Shown: positions 25,954-37,489, numbered from the stretch's first letter. The stretch is DNA of 64,000 bases from Ustulina deusta (GCA_023159155.1 JAJNNX010000002.1:1178001-1242000), one strand, 5' to 3'. The notes: generated from the sequence alone by a model not told the origin. Translations and numbers: made by a program.

Positions 25954-27700
25954 GTACAATACACGCCTCACGACGTCTCTGGCCTCCACTGTAGCGTCAA
26001 CCCAAAAATAAACGACGTCAACGGAACGAACAAACTCGGGAACACATTTGCAAGATTGCTAGTGCAGTTGATAGATATCCTATCTCAGTTATCTCGTGCA
26101 CTGAGCTTGACTTGCAGGTAGATGATGCGACCAGGCTCCGTGAGAAATAGATCACAAATTCCAATCTTGTTGTTGCATCCATCCGTGTACCAGGAATTAA
26201 TATGAACCAACGGATGTGGTCTGGAGTTCATCTGCGCAGCGTTAGGATTCCCTCGAGTATTTTGGTGAAGATACCCCTCCCTTCGAGCAACTCGCACCAA
26301 CTTTGTTTGCTGCTATTTTCTATCATCCCCCAGATGAAATTTAAATCGCATTCAAAATTCCGCTATAATCTCGACATCGCCATCTTCCTCCCCAGTGGGC
26401 ACTATCAATAGTTTTCGCCGAGGTCTTCAGCGACGAAGATGTAGCCGCAGGCGTATAAGTTCTTGCACGAACCAATTTTCAACCCCCCCCACCAAAGCGA
26501 ACATCGCCTTACAGGAAGAGATGACCGCATTCGATGTTTTACGGCGCCCGCGAAGCACCAACTTTGACGCTACATCTTGCCACCTGATACCCTCATGTTG
26601 ACGGAGACTTCGGAAAATGCCGCACAAATTGGTAGATACGATAGAATACTATACTACACTCAGGGGTACCGAATGCGAAGCAGCCAAAGCAAGCAAAGAC
26701 TTGGCGGGAATAACAGCTTCATGACGCCGGGTGCTTTTCGCTCGACAGTTATCATCGCTTCTCATTGCTCAACCCCTAATTAGACAGCATCGGCCTTGAA
26801 TCCAACAAGGATGTACGTGTGTGACATGAGTTTTCGGGCCTGCCACTTTGGCTGAAAACCCATATAGATCTGGCGGCATCGCGCGTTATCCCGTAGTTCG
26901 CGAGAGCAGAAGTGGCGATCTAAACCCGAAACAAAGCACATCCCGTGGCTTAGCTATTCCTCTTTGCATTAGTATTCCAGGGCTCTCTTGCAGTTTAGGG
27001 GAATTAAACTAGCGCGGATAGTGTACTAGTTTATGTTTCGAGAACACCAACATTTGTTCAGTATCCATCCCCACGCCATGACTGTATGTGTGTGACCTTG
27101 TTAGGTTTCCAATTGCGGCACCTCGGCTGTAGTGTACTATAGGTAGGTAGATGCAATCGACATCTCGGCTGTGGCGTTTATAACATTGCTGATTAGGCGG
27201 TGAATCCGACGGATGTCCCGCCCGAATTGATTAGTGTAGTGATGCTGGCGCCAGCATCGCGCGTGAAGCCATCAGCTCGTATTCACCCAGCTCACGAAAC
27301 AGTACTAACAACTATCATCTACCTATCACCAAGAGCCTAACTCGAGAGGTCGAGGTAACACAGTCAGCCCTGCATCAGCCTTCTGGTGAGAAGTCTGCTT
27401 GAACGTTTATTTCCGCAGCTATAAATACCTGCCGATTTTCAATGCATATAAGCTTCGATCCCCATCGAATCGGAATGCCTGCCACGGTAGCATTGCGAGA
27501 TTCATGGACGATGCACGACCCTGATTGATTATCTAGGTCATGTAGGATGTTTAAAATGTGGACTAAATCAGCAGCCTCCCCTTTTCGCATTAGGCAGGTG
27601 AATGCACGCCTACCTGTGCTGAGGGGAGCGCCCATCCGTACAGAGCATGTGTTCCTGACATGATGCAATAATGATAGGCACAACTCGGCTCATCGCGGTG
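25954..27700. other. intergenic region, no gene recognised
   Basis: Small overlapping frames (60-102 codons) have no family likeness. TAGTGTAC at 27130-27137 and TAGTGTAG at 27232-27239 repeat the word common in the gene-poor blocks. Confidence 0.5.
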
Positions 27701-27708
27701 TATATAAA
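27701..27708 (+). promoter_or_regulatory. TATA box of the PL20-like gene
   Basis: TATATAAA lies 134 bases upstream of the start codon at 27835, a normal distance for a fungal gene with a short leader. Confidence 0.6.
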
Positions 27709-27834
27709 ATGCCTGACGCACCTCGATTTCCTTGGTTGGATTCGTTAATAAGCCCACTGCAGAGAAAAATTCCCACATTGTCTGGCTCTCCGCAGATCTG
27801 ACGTTTTTCGCTAGCTAGCAAGCAAGCAAGCATA

Positions 27835-28608
27835 ATGCTGTCCCGCACCCTCACCCACCTTGTCTGCGCCCTGAGCGCTGCGGCTACCGTACAAGCCACG
27901 CAGATCTTCAGCAACACGGGCACCATGTCCGGATGGGACACGTACACCCACGAGAACAAGGGCACGGTGCAAGAGGTCAACAACGTGTTCTACAAAAGCA
28001 GCACGGCGCTCAAGATGACGCAGATCTACGACCCCAGCTGGACGGGGCGTTACCACTCGGAGGCGGTCAAGTACAACGTGTACAAGAAGGGCGACACGGG
28101 GTTCTACGGATTCGCGTTCCGGCTGCAGGAGGACTGGCAGTTCTCGCCGGCGCAGAGCTACAACCTCGCGCAGTTCATCGCCGACTTCACGGACCTCGGC
28201 TGCGAGGAGACGTACATGCCGTCTACGATGGTATGGATCCAGGGCGACCAGCTCACCACGCGCGTCAAGTACGGCGAGGTCTGCCCGACGAGCCAGCAGC
28301 TCACGCGCAGCTTCAAGAACCTCAAGACGGTCACGGCCGGCGTGTGGCACCGCATCGAGCTCCAGGTCAGCTGGCAGAGCGATAACACCGGCTACTTCAA
28401 GATGTGGTACGACGGCGAGAAGGTCACCGAGACGTATAACATACCCACCAACGTCGGCGATGGACGGCCGTTCCAGTTCCGCGTGGGCCTCTATGCCAAC
28501 GGGTGGCACGACTCTGGCTATCAGGGAACGCAGGGCACGCGACAGGTTTGGTACGATCAGGTTGCTGCTGGTTCGGTGTTCGCAGATGCGAATCCGGATG
28601 CGTGGTAA
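27835..28608 (+). CDS. secreted polysaccharide lyase, PL20 (glucuronan lyase)-like
   Basis: An intronless 257-residue protein. Residues 1-21 form a signal peptide with an Ala-X-Ala-type site (TVQA, cleavage before TQIFSN), so the mature enzyme is probably secreted. The rest is one compact beta-sandwich-type domain rich in Trp, Tyr and Gly, with segments such as GFYGFAFRLQEDWQF, YNLAQFIADF, WHRIELQVSW and FKMWYDGEKV, typical of single-domain jelly-roll lyases that cut uronic-acid polysaccharides. PL20, whose known members are fungal glucuronan lyases, is the best fit I can recall; a related lyase family is possible. Third codon positions are strongly G/C, more than in neighbouring genes, which suggests high expression and also produces a long antisense open frame. 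A TATA box lies upstream. Confidence 0.72.
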   Translation: MLSRTLTHLVCALSAAATVQATQIFSNTGTMSGWDTYTHENKGTVQEVNNVFYKSSTALKMTQIYDPSWTGRYHSEAVKYNVYKKGDTGFYGFAFRLQEDWQFSPAQSYNLAQFIADFTDLGCEETYMPSTMVWIQGDQLTTRVKYGEVCPTSQQLTRSFKNLKTVTAGVWHRIELQVSWQSDNTGYFKMWYDGEKVTETYNIPTNVGDGRPFQFRVGLYANGWHDSGYQGTQGTRQVWYDQVAAGSVFADANPDAW

Positions 28609-29789
28609 CTCATCTGACGCGATGACGCGGGATATCGGGTTCTCTCGTTAGCATAGGAGTCTATCTCTCCTCGGAACTACTCGTCCTAACAACTCCAATT
28701 GCATCCCATTTGTGCCTGGTGAGAGCGTCTTCTGAGTCTCGCAGTTGAAGACATGTGCTAGGCATAAATGGATTAATGGCTACTTTTGGAAAAGAGCCAA
28801 TCTGACCAGGGGAATCTGTGATGATGCGAGTACCCAGGTGGTGTGATGCTCAGATGACATGATGGTAGTGGACACCTACACTAGGGTCAAATTATACCTA
28901 TGGTTTCAATGGATAATGATAAGTTTATCTGACATAAACGTATTTATGTGGTATGAGGTAGGTGAGGGATAAGATGAGAACGATCGAAGCCTTACCTGCC
29001 CCGTCTATAATTCATTTCACACCGCTACAACATCCTACTAGGTTAGCAATAAGGACAAGAAACTAAGAAATAGTAGTCATCTTATCCAACATTACTAAAG
29101 TATGCTTCGTTCTCTTTTCATGTAGATGGGATGATTTCGGCTATTATGAATGAGTTGGTCTTGGACTGTTCTGGTTTTTTTCAGGTTGTGGTGGAAAGCT
29201 AAATCGAGGTGGATAGACAGACACATAACAAGCAATTGCCTGTTTAATATGTGCGGACCTACTTCATTATCGCAAGGAGGGTGGAGGGTTAATTCGTCTT
29301 CCGTCAAGGCGCCATCTAAGAAGGGAAAGGGGAATCTCGAGTCGCTGCCAAGACAGTCTTCCTCAATCACATGCAAAACCTAGCGACCGGTTCAGGCTGA
29401 AGGGCTTATCGATAGACAAGTGCGTCATAGTCTCTCCAATAGGGGAAGAGCAATTCACATATTCTGGGGTAAACAAGTGAGTTTCCCGCATGCACTAACG
29501 CTAACTGGGTCCGCATACCAACCTTAGTGACCCCTGGTACTGCCCTGGCTTGGATCTTGAGCCGAGATGGGACGGCTCACATGTTTCTTGAATCTCCAAC
29601 ACCAACAACTACCATCCACCACTTCTCAATCCCCAGACTGTGTTTGCATTCAATTAGATAAAACAATACCTCCCAATGATCCGGTAACGACTCCTTATTT
29701 ATATATATCCCCTTCTCCCCGTTCTGCGCCTCGACCGAAAGCGACCGACCTGTCCTCCCTCCCGCAATCCCCGGAATAGCCGAGGCACG
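28609..29789. other. intergenic region, no gene recognised
   Basis: The 3' region of the lyase gene and the promoter of the Pxmp4-like gene. Frames at 29095-29383 on both strands are short and unremarkable. TATATATA occurs at about 29699-29707, some 90 bases before the next start codon, and is a plausible TATA element. Confidence 0.45.
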
Positions 29790-30834
29790 ATGACGTCCGC
29801 GCTGCAGAGCATGAAGGTGCGTTGTTTTACGCCCTCCCTCCCCTCGGTCGAGCGATTATACGACGGGAAGCCTGTGTAGAATATACAATAAAGAGAAAGA
29901 AGATGATGAGGAGAATGAACAATACCAAGCTTCGAGAACAACCAGCCATCTGAAGACAGAGGAGGGGGGGAGAGACAGAAGATGGTTGAAGAGCTGACAC
30001 ATCATCACTCCCGCAGAGCGCCATCGAGCGCGTGATCCTCGACCCGGCGAACCACGACCTACTGGCCATAATAAAGGGCGCGCGCAATGGCGCTGTCTAC
30101 GGCGCCAAGGTGCGCTTCCCGCACGCCCTCGTCATGGTCTTCCTCTTCCGCTCGGGCACCTTCCGGGACAAGGTCGATCTCGTCTTCCGCGCCACGCGAA
30201 CCCACGCCCGCAATCTCGCCAAGTTCGCCACCATCTACAAGTCCATGTGCTATGCGCTCAAGCACTATGGTCCCACGCCGGGGAAGGAGGGTGAGTTCAA
30301 TATGCATACCCGTACATACACACCCCCGGGAGAGTTCGCGTGTGGAGGGAAATGGGAAGAACGACAGGGAAAGAAAAGAAAAGCAAAAACATGGGAGGCA
30401 TAAAAAATAAATAAAAAACAAAGCTAACAGCTATGCCTCTCGCCCCTCAAAAAACAGGTCCATACGACACCCTCCTCGCCGGTCTAGTGGGCGGCTACTT
30501 CGTCTTCGGCGGGCGCTCGCGGCGGTCCGGCAAGATCTCGAGCGTGAACCAGCAGATCGTCGTCTACGTCTTCGCGCGCGTCGTGCTGGCCCTGGCGCGC
30601 CTCGCCGTGAAGCCCGGCCACGGCCTGCCCCTGGTGTCGCGCGACGGCCCCTCGGCCCTCATCAACTACTACGCCTGGCCCGTCTTCGCCGCCGTCTCCT
30701 GGGGCATGGTCATGCACCTCTTCCGGCACCACCCCGACGACCTGCAGCCCAGCCTGCGCTCCAGCATGAGCTACATCTACCTCCAGTCCAACGACTGGGA
30801 CGGCCTGCGGAATTTCTTGTGGCATAACAAATAA
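29790..30834 (+). CDS. peroxisomal membrane protein 4 (Pxmp4/PMP24), Tim17-like family
   Basis: Three exons, 29790-29816, 30017-30290 and 30458-30834, encode 225 residues. The first exon has only nine codons (MTSALQSMK). Donors are GTGCGT and GTGAGT, and both acceptors have branch sites (CTGAC near 29995, GCTAAC near 30424). The protein matches the PMP24/Pxmp4 family throughout, including GARNGAVYGAKVRFPHALVM, the segment linking to GPYDTLLAGLVGGYFVFG and the C-terminal SNDWDGLRNFLWHNK-like tail. Several amphipathic or hydrophobic helices are consistent with a polytopic membrane protein of the Tim17/22/23/PMP24 superfamily, placed in the peroxisome membrane. Its biochemical role is not established in the family. 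It converges with the GT69 gene, with 411 bases between the stop codons. Confidence 0.9.
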
Positions 30835-31245
30835 AAGGCGACAAGGGAGGACGGAAGTGAGGACGAATGAAACGTGTTCCATTTTTACAGCGGAGGGAAA
30901 AGAGGAAAGGCAAAACTCGAGGAACAACATGATACATGTATTGACACGAGTGGCTCGTTAATCTTCATCACGTGGCGTTCTGTGTCTTGTCTTTTTAGGT
31001 TTTATTCGGGTTTTTGCATACTAGGTTAACAATCATCGCATTCATTGGTGACGCGGCAGTATCAACGCTGCATGGATTTTTAACTTTACGTTTACGAGGT
31101 AGAGCATCTCGTCAAAGATCTTAGAAAGGCGAGATTCGCCTGTCTTCTATAGGAATTATATAAATACTCTAACTTTTATTTTGTATATGGATGCGCCCTG
31201 TGTTCATTCCATGTTCTTTTGCTTGAGCCTTTGCTATCTTCATTT
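30835..31245. other. convergent intergenic region
   Basis: It holds the 3' ends of the Pxmp4-like (+) and GT69 (-) transcripts. The DNA is AT-rich and no gene is seen. Confidence 0.5.
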
Positions 31246-32576
31246 CTATAAGTGCTTCCATCCGTTCTCCCACATGATCTGCATCTCATTGATGAGACAG
31301 GCTGCCCCGGGTTCATATCGTGGTAGATATCCATCGGGTGTCTCGGCCTTCCACTGTTCTAGTCTCTTAGCCACAACACGGGCCTCTAATTGCGTCTGGA
31401 TAGATACTCGCCCGCTCTTGATGCGATTAATCCAGGCACCTAGCACTGTCCATAACGGTGATGGGAAGCGGTTTTTCCGGAGCCGTCGATACGCGTCGAC
31501 GCTATATCCCACACGGACATTTGGGTTCAGCCACACCCCTTTTTCTGGGGTGAGGTAATTGTCGGCGTGAATTAGACAACACTCCGACCCCTCGAGGTGA
31601 AAGTCGGCTAAACTATCGTCGATACCGCGGAATTTGAGTGGCGGGTTGGCATAGAAAGGGGCCGAATCAAACACGATAATGCCATTCCAGCATGACGTCA
31701 CCTGGACAGGTGCATTCTTCTCAGCGGCAGCCCTCGAGGTAGGAGACTGGAACCATGGCCAGTACTGCGAAATGGTCTTCAAACCCATGTCATCCCGCAG
31801 CGCAAAGGTGTCATAGTAGAGCGGTGCATGCTTATAGTCCATGGAACAGGCCGCGGCGTACTTTTCGTTGCGCGTGTGGAGGAGCGTCACGACATCTTCG
31901 GTCTATTCACACGAGTCAGCTCCTGTTAGCACACAAGGTTTCCCCAGCCTGGCTTGATTAGGTGGCATACGTCGAAGACAACGTCATTGAGCCAGAGGAT
32001 CTTGTCGAAGGTTTTCCCTTGGCTCTCTAGCTCCTTCAACGGTTCCATGGCCTGGTTGCGCACTCGCGCGAGATACGGTATCCGGCGCATCTCCCATTGA
32101 TCCTCCGCCATGTTCCAAATCCACGTCGGTACCCGCACATCCGGCGGAGGCCGCGTTTCGATCTCTTCCAACTGCTCCCATACGGTCTGGCCCAGGCGGA
32201 TCGTATTAGCCACACCTTTCATATCCAGCAATGTCTGCAGGTCGAGCAATGCAGCCTTGGACTCATCCTGAGACCCCGACTCGATCGCCGAGAAGTATAT
32301 ATTTTCAGGACCAAAATAGTCCACCAGATCCAGTACTGCCTGGGTCCATGCCGTCCTCAAGACCTCTTCCGTGTTGCGGTGAACAGAGGCAATGAATATG
32401 GTCGTGTTGACCGGAGCTCCATCACGGTACCGCTGGTGTACTTCGTTCGGGTTCGTTCGATACGTGTCTGGTCGGTAGCGCACGAGACGGACGGCGTCGA
32501 TGAAGAAGACGAAGAAGAGGAACAGGAGAATCGGCCGCAGGTAGTTGCGCCGGAAGCGACGATAGCTGAGGAGCAT
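31246..32576 (-). CDS. GT69-family (CMT1/Cap59-like) alpha-mannosyltransferase, Golgi membrane
   Basis: Two exons, 32576-31971 and 31902-31246, encode 420 residues; the 68-nt intron has a GTATGC donor and an AATAG acceptor and falls between codons. A single membrane anchor (about residues 15-32) follows a short basic N-terminus, giving type II topology expected in the Golgi. The lumenal part has family features: FIASVHRNTEEVL, FSAIESGSQDESK, ILWLNDVVFD with the metal-site-like Asp, and SCWNGIIVFD. Founding members are the cryptococcal mannosyltransferase Cmt1 and the capsule protein Cap59, and filamentous ascomycetes carry several paralogues of unknown acceptor. Donor (GDP-mannose) and linkage are inferred from Cmt1. 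A TATATAA element lies about 106 bases upstream. Confidence 0.85.
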
Positions 32577-32681
32577 GGAGAGCGATAGCTGGACAGAGGG
32601 GGGGGCTACTACAGTGGTACTACAATAGATTCGAAGAAAGCCAACACGACCAACAAGAGGGATGGGAATGAGGCTATGTCA
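32577..32681. other. 5' leader of the GT69 gene
   Basis: The sequence between the start codon and the upstream TATA-like element, with a seven-base G run at about 32600-32606. Confidence 0.4.
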
Positions 32682-32688
32682 TTATATA
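32682..32688 (-). promoter_or_regulatory. TATA-like element of the GT69 gene
   Basis: TATATAA read on the minus strand, about 106 bases upstream of the start codon at 32576. Confidence 0.45.
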
Positions 32689-32969
32689 GGTAGAACTTGA
32701 ACGTCTCCCCGAGTCTTCTCGCTGCGTAGGTGCCCGTTCCTCCAGTAAAGAAAGACCATCAGGGATAATCTGGAGAAGAATACAACTGTCATGAAGAGGC
32801 CGTAGGATGAGGATGAGAAAGAGAAGAGAAGTAGCTAAGAACTACGTGTAAAGGGGGGACATGTGTTAGCATGGTTGGGATAACTATTTAAAGTCAAGTT
32901 GTAAGATTTTATGAGGGCTTGCTTGCTTGGCTGACACCGATTAGCCTCGTCCCTTACTATAAGTGCTTA

Positions 32970-33046
32970 TAGGTACTTACCTAGGTAGGTATGGTAGGGT
33001 AGGTACTAGGGTAGGTGTGGTACGTGTAGGTGCTATAGGTAGGTTT
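32970..33046. repeat. low-complexity GGTA/CCTA tract
   Basis: About 77 bases of irregular TAGGTA, GGTAGGGTAGG and CTAGGTAGG units. It is the same kind of simple sequence as at 16322-16611 and lies between the GT69 and kinase-like genes. Confidence 0.65.
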
Positions 33047-33170
33047 TACCATCGAGAATCGTAATGAGAACTTGGCGTGAGCCATGCCGCTTTTAGCCTA
33101 AGCCTACCTAGCCTAAGCCGGACCCGCTCTTGCACAAGCCAAAATGAACAAACTTCCATAACTAACTCTT

Positions 33171-33451
33171 TATATAAGACTCGGGACGGTATGTATTACC
33201 AGGAACATTAGATCTTTTCCTTTCCAAACTCTACAAATATGGTCTCCGTCGGAGTCGAGTCACCCTCCTACCTAAGTTCAGAGGCGGGCGGTTCTCTCCC
33301 CCCCTCTGGTGGTAATCTCTCAAAACAATCAATACGCCTTTTTCAGGTTGTGCTGATAGACTCCCACGCGTATTGTCGATTCGGCCGATATTCTTCAAAG
33401 CACGCTATTAGCATCGCCGCAAGCACTGGAGGGTGCCGCGGGGAGCGGTAG
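33171..33451 (+). other. possible small gene or gene remnant with its own TATA element
   Basis: TATATAAG at 33171-33178 is followed 61 bases after its end by an ATG at 33239 in reasonable context, opening a 70-codon frame rich in Ser and Gly with no known domain. The frame could contain a short intron (GTAATC donor after codon 25, TTTTTCAG acceptor near 33347), but removing it gives nothing recognisable. It may be a leftover promoter and first exon of a degraded gene, or chance. Confidence 0.2.
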
Positions 33452-33699
33452 AACTTCTAAGGACTTTGCAGTCTTTCCTAACTAGTTATTACTAGGCCTA
33501 GGACGTACAGACTTTAGGTCAACGCCTACCTGATAGACTACTAGTCCATGTCTTTTACTGCAATGCACGCGGCCGCAGTTATTCGAGAAACTTAGGTCCG
33601 TACTTCGTCGGTCCTTGCAGAACTACCTACCTTCAACACAGGTAGAGCTATGGCTTCGGATGGGGATTCGTGGTTAATTACAAGTCAGATAGGAATAAC
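33452..33699. other. spacer downstream of the kinase-like gene
   Basis: No gene seen. It includes the 3' region of the APH-fold gene on the minus strand. Confidence 0.4.
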
Positions 33700-35195
33700 T
33701 CATTCCAATGGTGCTTGACAATGGAGCAGGAAATCGTGTTCCGGACAACCCCGCCATGACTCAACGCCAACATCATCCGTACTGCTGTTCTTTAATGTTT
33801 CCGTTGCGGCGGCGTAGGCAATCCCTTCTCGTAGTTTTCTCGCGATAAATGCCTTGCGCGTGGTATCCTCATCCATAAAAGCCCGAACACGTTCTTGTAA
33901 ATCCTTTCCCTTGTAGCATTTTCTGTTGATATATCGAAAAGCAAACCAGTCAATATCCGTCCAATTTTCTAAGGCATTAGCCACGAGAAATCCACTATTT
34001 GTTTTTGCCTCAGCCCACTCGTTCGACAGAAGCTCGTTTCCGTACCTCTCCTTTTCCAGTGTCCTTAGGATGGCCAGGAACTTATCAAATCGGTCCAAGT
34101 ACCGACGATATACGGCTTCATACGCTAGGTTCGTCGGGTCAGGGTTAGCAAGCCACAAGGGCGGCTTGAAGAATTGCAGAGGCACAATGCGACTCCATTC
34201 CCAGTCCAAAACACAGACAACTTCCATTTCATCGTCAACAAGCAGGTTGAAAGGCTCCAAGTCCCCATGAACTAAGACGAAGGGGCCATTCTCAAAGCGG
34301 TGGTCAACCCATTTCTCAACATATTGGCGAAAAATGTTGAGGTGGTATAGAGCGTCAGCGCCTTGTTCCTCGTCGTCGGTGACGCTACACCGGCTCTTAG
34401 CGAATGCATTATCGGCAAGCTGCAGGAGCATCAACGTATATGCACCAGCTGACGCTAAAGTTCCATATTGATTGGTGTAGCCAGCCTGGATAACGGAAGG
34501 ATTGAGCCCTTCTAGTTCTTGCATGTTGATATCAATCGATGTAATCATCTTGGACACCTTGGGACCATCCTCATGGCGCCGCAAACACCCCACGGATGGG
34601 TACTCCAGCCTCCGAAGCTGGATATATATTGCGGCTAGCGAGCGATAGAAACGGGCTTGTTGGGCGACTGACATGGATCCCACGTTGCCGTATGATAGCT
34701 TCTGGCCTTCGACGTATTCGAGGATAAGGAACGACCCCAGCGGTTTCGGGTCATCATCCAAGCGGCATGCAACGATCCGCGGAATGGGGATATTCGTTCG
34801 TTCGGAAATTACCCTGCCAAAGAGAGGGAAGCCGGTTAGCAGTGTAATGCAACGCAAAGTATATGGAGTGCGTAAATATCATTATGGGGAACATACAGCA
34901 TTGTTACAATCTCACTTTCAAGCTTACTCTTTGCACCGAACGCTAAGCACGGCGCAAGAGGTATGCGTACTACCCATTTCTCTCCGTCGTCGAACTTGAC
35001 GAAAAAGCAGACGTTGTAGCTACCCCGAACGGGTGCCTTAAAGCAGCGGCAGCGGTCGCCGCGCCGATGTGACGATGCAAGATTGCATACTTGCTCTTCG
35101 CGAATAGACGCAATGAACGCGTCGCGCTCCTTATGTATTCGAGTCTTCGCAATAAAATCCCTGAGTTGCTGGGCCCCAGATGACCGCATGCTCAT
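33700..35195 (-). CDS. APH-fold phosphotransferase family protein
   Basis: Two exons, 35195-34897 and 34813-33700, encode 470 residues; the 83-nt intron has GTATGT and GGCAG sites. This is the aminoglycoside phosphotransferase/choline kinase-like fold. An N-terminal nucleotide-binding lobe (about residues 40-135, with SYNVCFFVKFDDGEKWVVRIP) is followed by a hinge segment (FLILEYVEGQKL), the catalytic loop HGDLEPFN (282-289; Asp284 catalytic, Asn289 metal) and the metal-binding DWEW (303-306). All key kinase residues are present, so it may be active. Such proteins are greatly expanded in filamentous fungi and mostly have unknown substrates; antibiotic resistance should not be assumed. It lies divergent from the methyltransferase gene. 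Confidence 0.88.
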
Positions 35196-36351
35196 ACTTG
35201 CATTGTGCGCTTGTTGATTTAAAATGGCATGACGTTAGAGCACGAGTTACCCTGCCATTAATCTAGTTTGATCATAATCTCAGCCACTAAGCGTTCCAAG
35301 GTTCCAACTAACAACCGTCCTTCCCGCTCAGCGTTAGAGGAACCCGATGGGAGGGGAATATCGAGTTTTCTCCAATTCTTGAGGAATGTGGTGAATTGAC
35401 GTCGAGACTCGACTCAAGGCAATGGACAATCCAGTTCAAGCTCTGTAGCGTACTCGGTGTCGGGTGTCAAGTGTCGAGCTACCTGGACGTCCTGCTTGGT
35501 GACACGTTGAGCAAATGGATGATCTGTGCGGACAAATCTGAGGCGCTGTCTTGCCAGGAGAATATCTTCGGGGCGAGGGGACATTGGTGTCGACTTTGCG
35601 ACGAAATTTCGATTTGAATCTTTTATTGGGCAGACTCCCTGTGCCCAAACCAGCGTGCCAGACGACCCACAAAGTCGTATAACGCTCAGAGAGAAGGGAG
35701 GCGACGACCCCGGGGTAGTTTCAGCGATTGAGGAAATAGATCAGTTAAGCTAAGCTGTACACTATTGGTGCCGAAAGAAAAAATGGTGGTCGAGCCGCAA
35801 TCGCTAGCTCCCAATTTGTAATGGTGTGGATCAGTCTGAAATGGATGGAGGATCCATACTAGGTACTGTGGCTCCTGTGTATCGACTGCTACCTACTTAT
35901 AGTGGATGTGACACCGTTTGAGGACCGTTTTGCTCTGCATAAATTATACACAAATAGGTATAAGGAACTGATCAGGCACAACCATGAAATGGGTACAGAA
36001 ACGCAACGTCTAGGTAAGACAAAATAAATAACTATAAGACATCATAGCAGCCGGATTGATAGGAGAGATGAGAGTCGATTTGGAGGACGCTTGTCGAGAC
36101 TAGGAACAGAACCTAGGTAGGTACAGACGATGTGGAGAGTAGATTCATAGAAACCTGGGATAAAGCGATCAATTACGCAGGCAACCAATTATGACGCCAT
36201 TTAGCAGACTTCAAAGAATCCAGATAAGAAACATCGTATCTATACCTATGGTGTCACAACATTGATTGCTCTGTCATATATCGGGTGGATTTCTTCTTAC
36301 TAAAACGCGCATCGATTCATATTCGTGAAAAAGATCAAGAGAAAGTAAGAC
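35196..36351. other. divergent intergenic region between kinase-like and methyltransferase genes
   Basis: Promoters of both genes should lie here. Frames at 35396-35753 overlap on both strands and have no family likeness. Confidence 0.5.
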
Positions 36352-37489
36352 ATGGACCCCGAAAGCAATCTCCCCACTGTCGCCCAGGAGGGCTTCAAAG
36401 ACGCAACCGCCTATGATACGCATCGACCGAACTATCCGCCCGAGGCAGTCGAGATATTTCTCCAGAACCTCAAGATTGCCGGTGCTGGACAGGACGAGGT
36501 GAACGTGGTCGAGATTGCGTCGGGCACCGGGAAATTCACCGAGGTCTTGGCCGCGCGACCTGAGAGGTACTTGGTGAAGGCTGTTGAACCACACGGCCCC
36601 ATGCGCGACAAGCTGGCGCAAAAGGACTTGCCAGGCGTCGAGGTGCTTAACGGCAAGGCGGATAAGATGCCGGTCGATAGTGAATGGGGAGATGTCTGCA
36701 TTGCAGCTCAGGTAAGCTTTAATATCGTTCTTGTACCGCGTGGTTAGTGTCTACTTTACTAATTATAAGATTGCAAAATATCACAGGCATTTCATTGGTG
36801 AGCCAACCATATTCGTATAGCCTCAAGGTCTCTTTGCCACTCATGTGTGATCAAGGTTCGCAACATCCGAAGCTTTGAAGGAAATTCATCGTATCCTGCG
36901 TCCGGGCGCTGTGTTGGGCATGATTTGGAACGTCGATGAGTGTGTGTCACATCAGTACCATATCAATACTGCCAGACATACTTGTCTAACCTTTCCACTA
37001 GACAACAAACCGCGAAGCTGGCCAGCGACGACTAAGTGGGAGCAAAAGTTAAATGACTACATATTAGGGTTCGACGATGGACTGCCTAGGTTTAGAAACC
37101 AGGTATGTATTTGTCGCTTCTGCCTCACACCGAATTCTTATAGTCTGCTTGGTAGTCCTGACTGGCAAAAGAAATGGCAAGAGGTCTTTGAGCAGCAGCC
37201 ACCGGGGAACCCAGTTCAGGCTATAAGGAATACGTTCACCGACCATCTCCCCAGGTTCAGCCTCCCCCTTGGAGAGAACAAGGTCAGATGGACAATGTGG
37301 CTAAGCGAAGAGGCGCTTTGGGCCCGGATTAATACTCTTAGTCAAATCGCCGTTCTCAAAGGCGAAGAGAGAGAGGCGGCTATCGAGGTGTTCAAGGATA
37401 TCCTGAAAAGTGACGACGTTGAAAGAAATGAGAAGGGAGAAATCGCGGCCCATGGCGTCACTTATTTCGCCTGGACAGATAGATTATAG
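36352..37489 (+). CDS. class I SAM-dependent methyltransferase
   Basis: Best model: exons 36352-36711, 36787-36797, 36856-36941, 37002-37102 and 37172-37489, 291 residues. Exon 2 is only 11 nt and supplies AFH plus part of Trp, restoring the family segment AAQAFHWFA. Motif I is VVEIASGTG (residues 52-60) and the next acidic residue is Glu79 (AVEPHGPMRDKL). The rest matches small fungal methyltransferases of the UbiE/Coq5-like fold: IHRILRPGAVLGMIWNVDEYNKPRSWPA, then KWQEVFEQQ and SLPLGENKVRWTMWLS. The last intron uses an AAG acceptor; leaving it in stays in frame and adds 23 residues that fit the family poorly. The substrate is unknown and there are no biosynthetic neighbours. The gene converges with LSM6, 258 bases away. 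Confidence 0.87.

Noticed and set aside
27811..28509. 232-codon minus-strand frame opposite the lyase gene
   Set aside because: It is the shadow of a gene with strongly G/C third positions. Its product is a Leu/Arg/Val-rich low-complexity sequence with no family, while the plus strand has a signal peptide and a coherent domain.
33700..35195. Antibiotic-resistance phosphotransferase
   Set aside because: The APH fold is shared by many fungal proteins with unrelated or unknown substrates. Nothing here points to a drug substrate.
33700..37489. Secondary-metabolite cluster (kinase-like gene plus methyltransferase)
   Set aside because: No synthase, terpene cyclase, P450 or transporter nearby, and the next genes are LSM6 and a Rad60-like gene.
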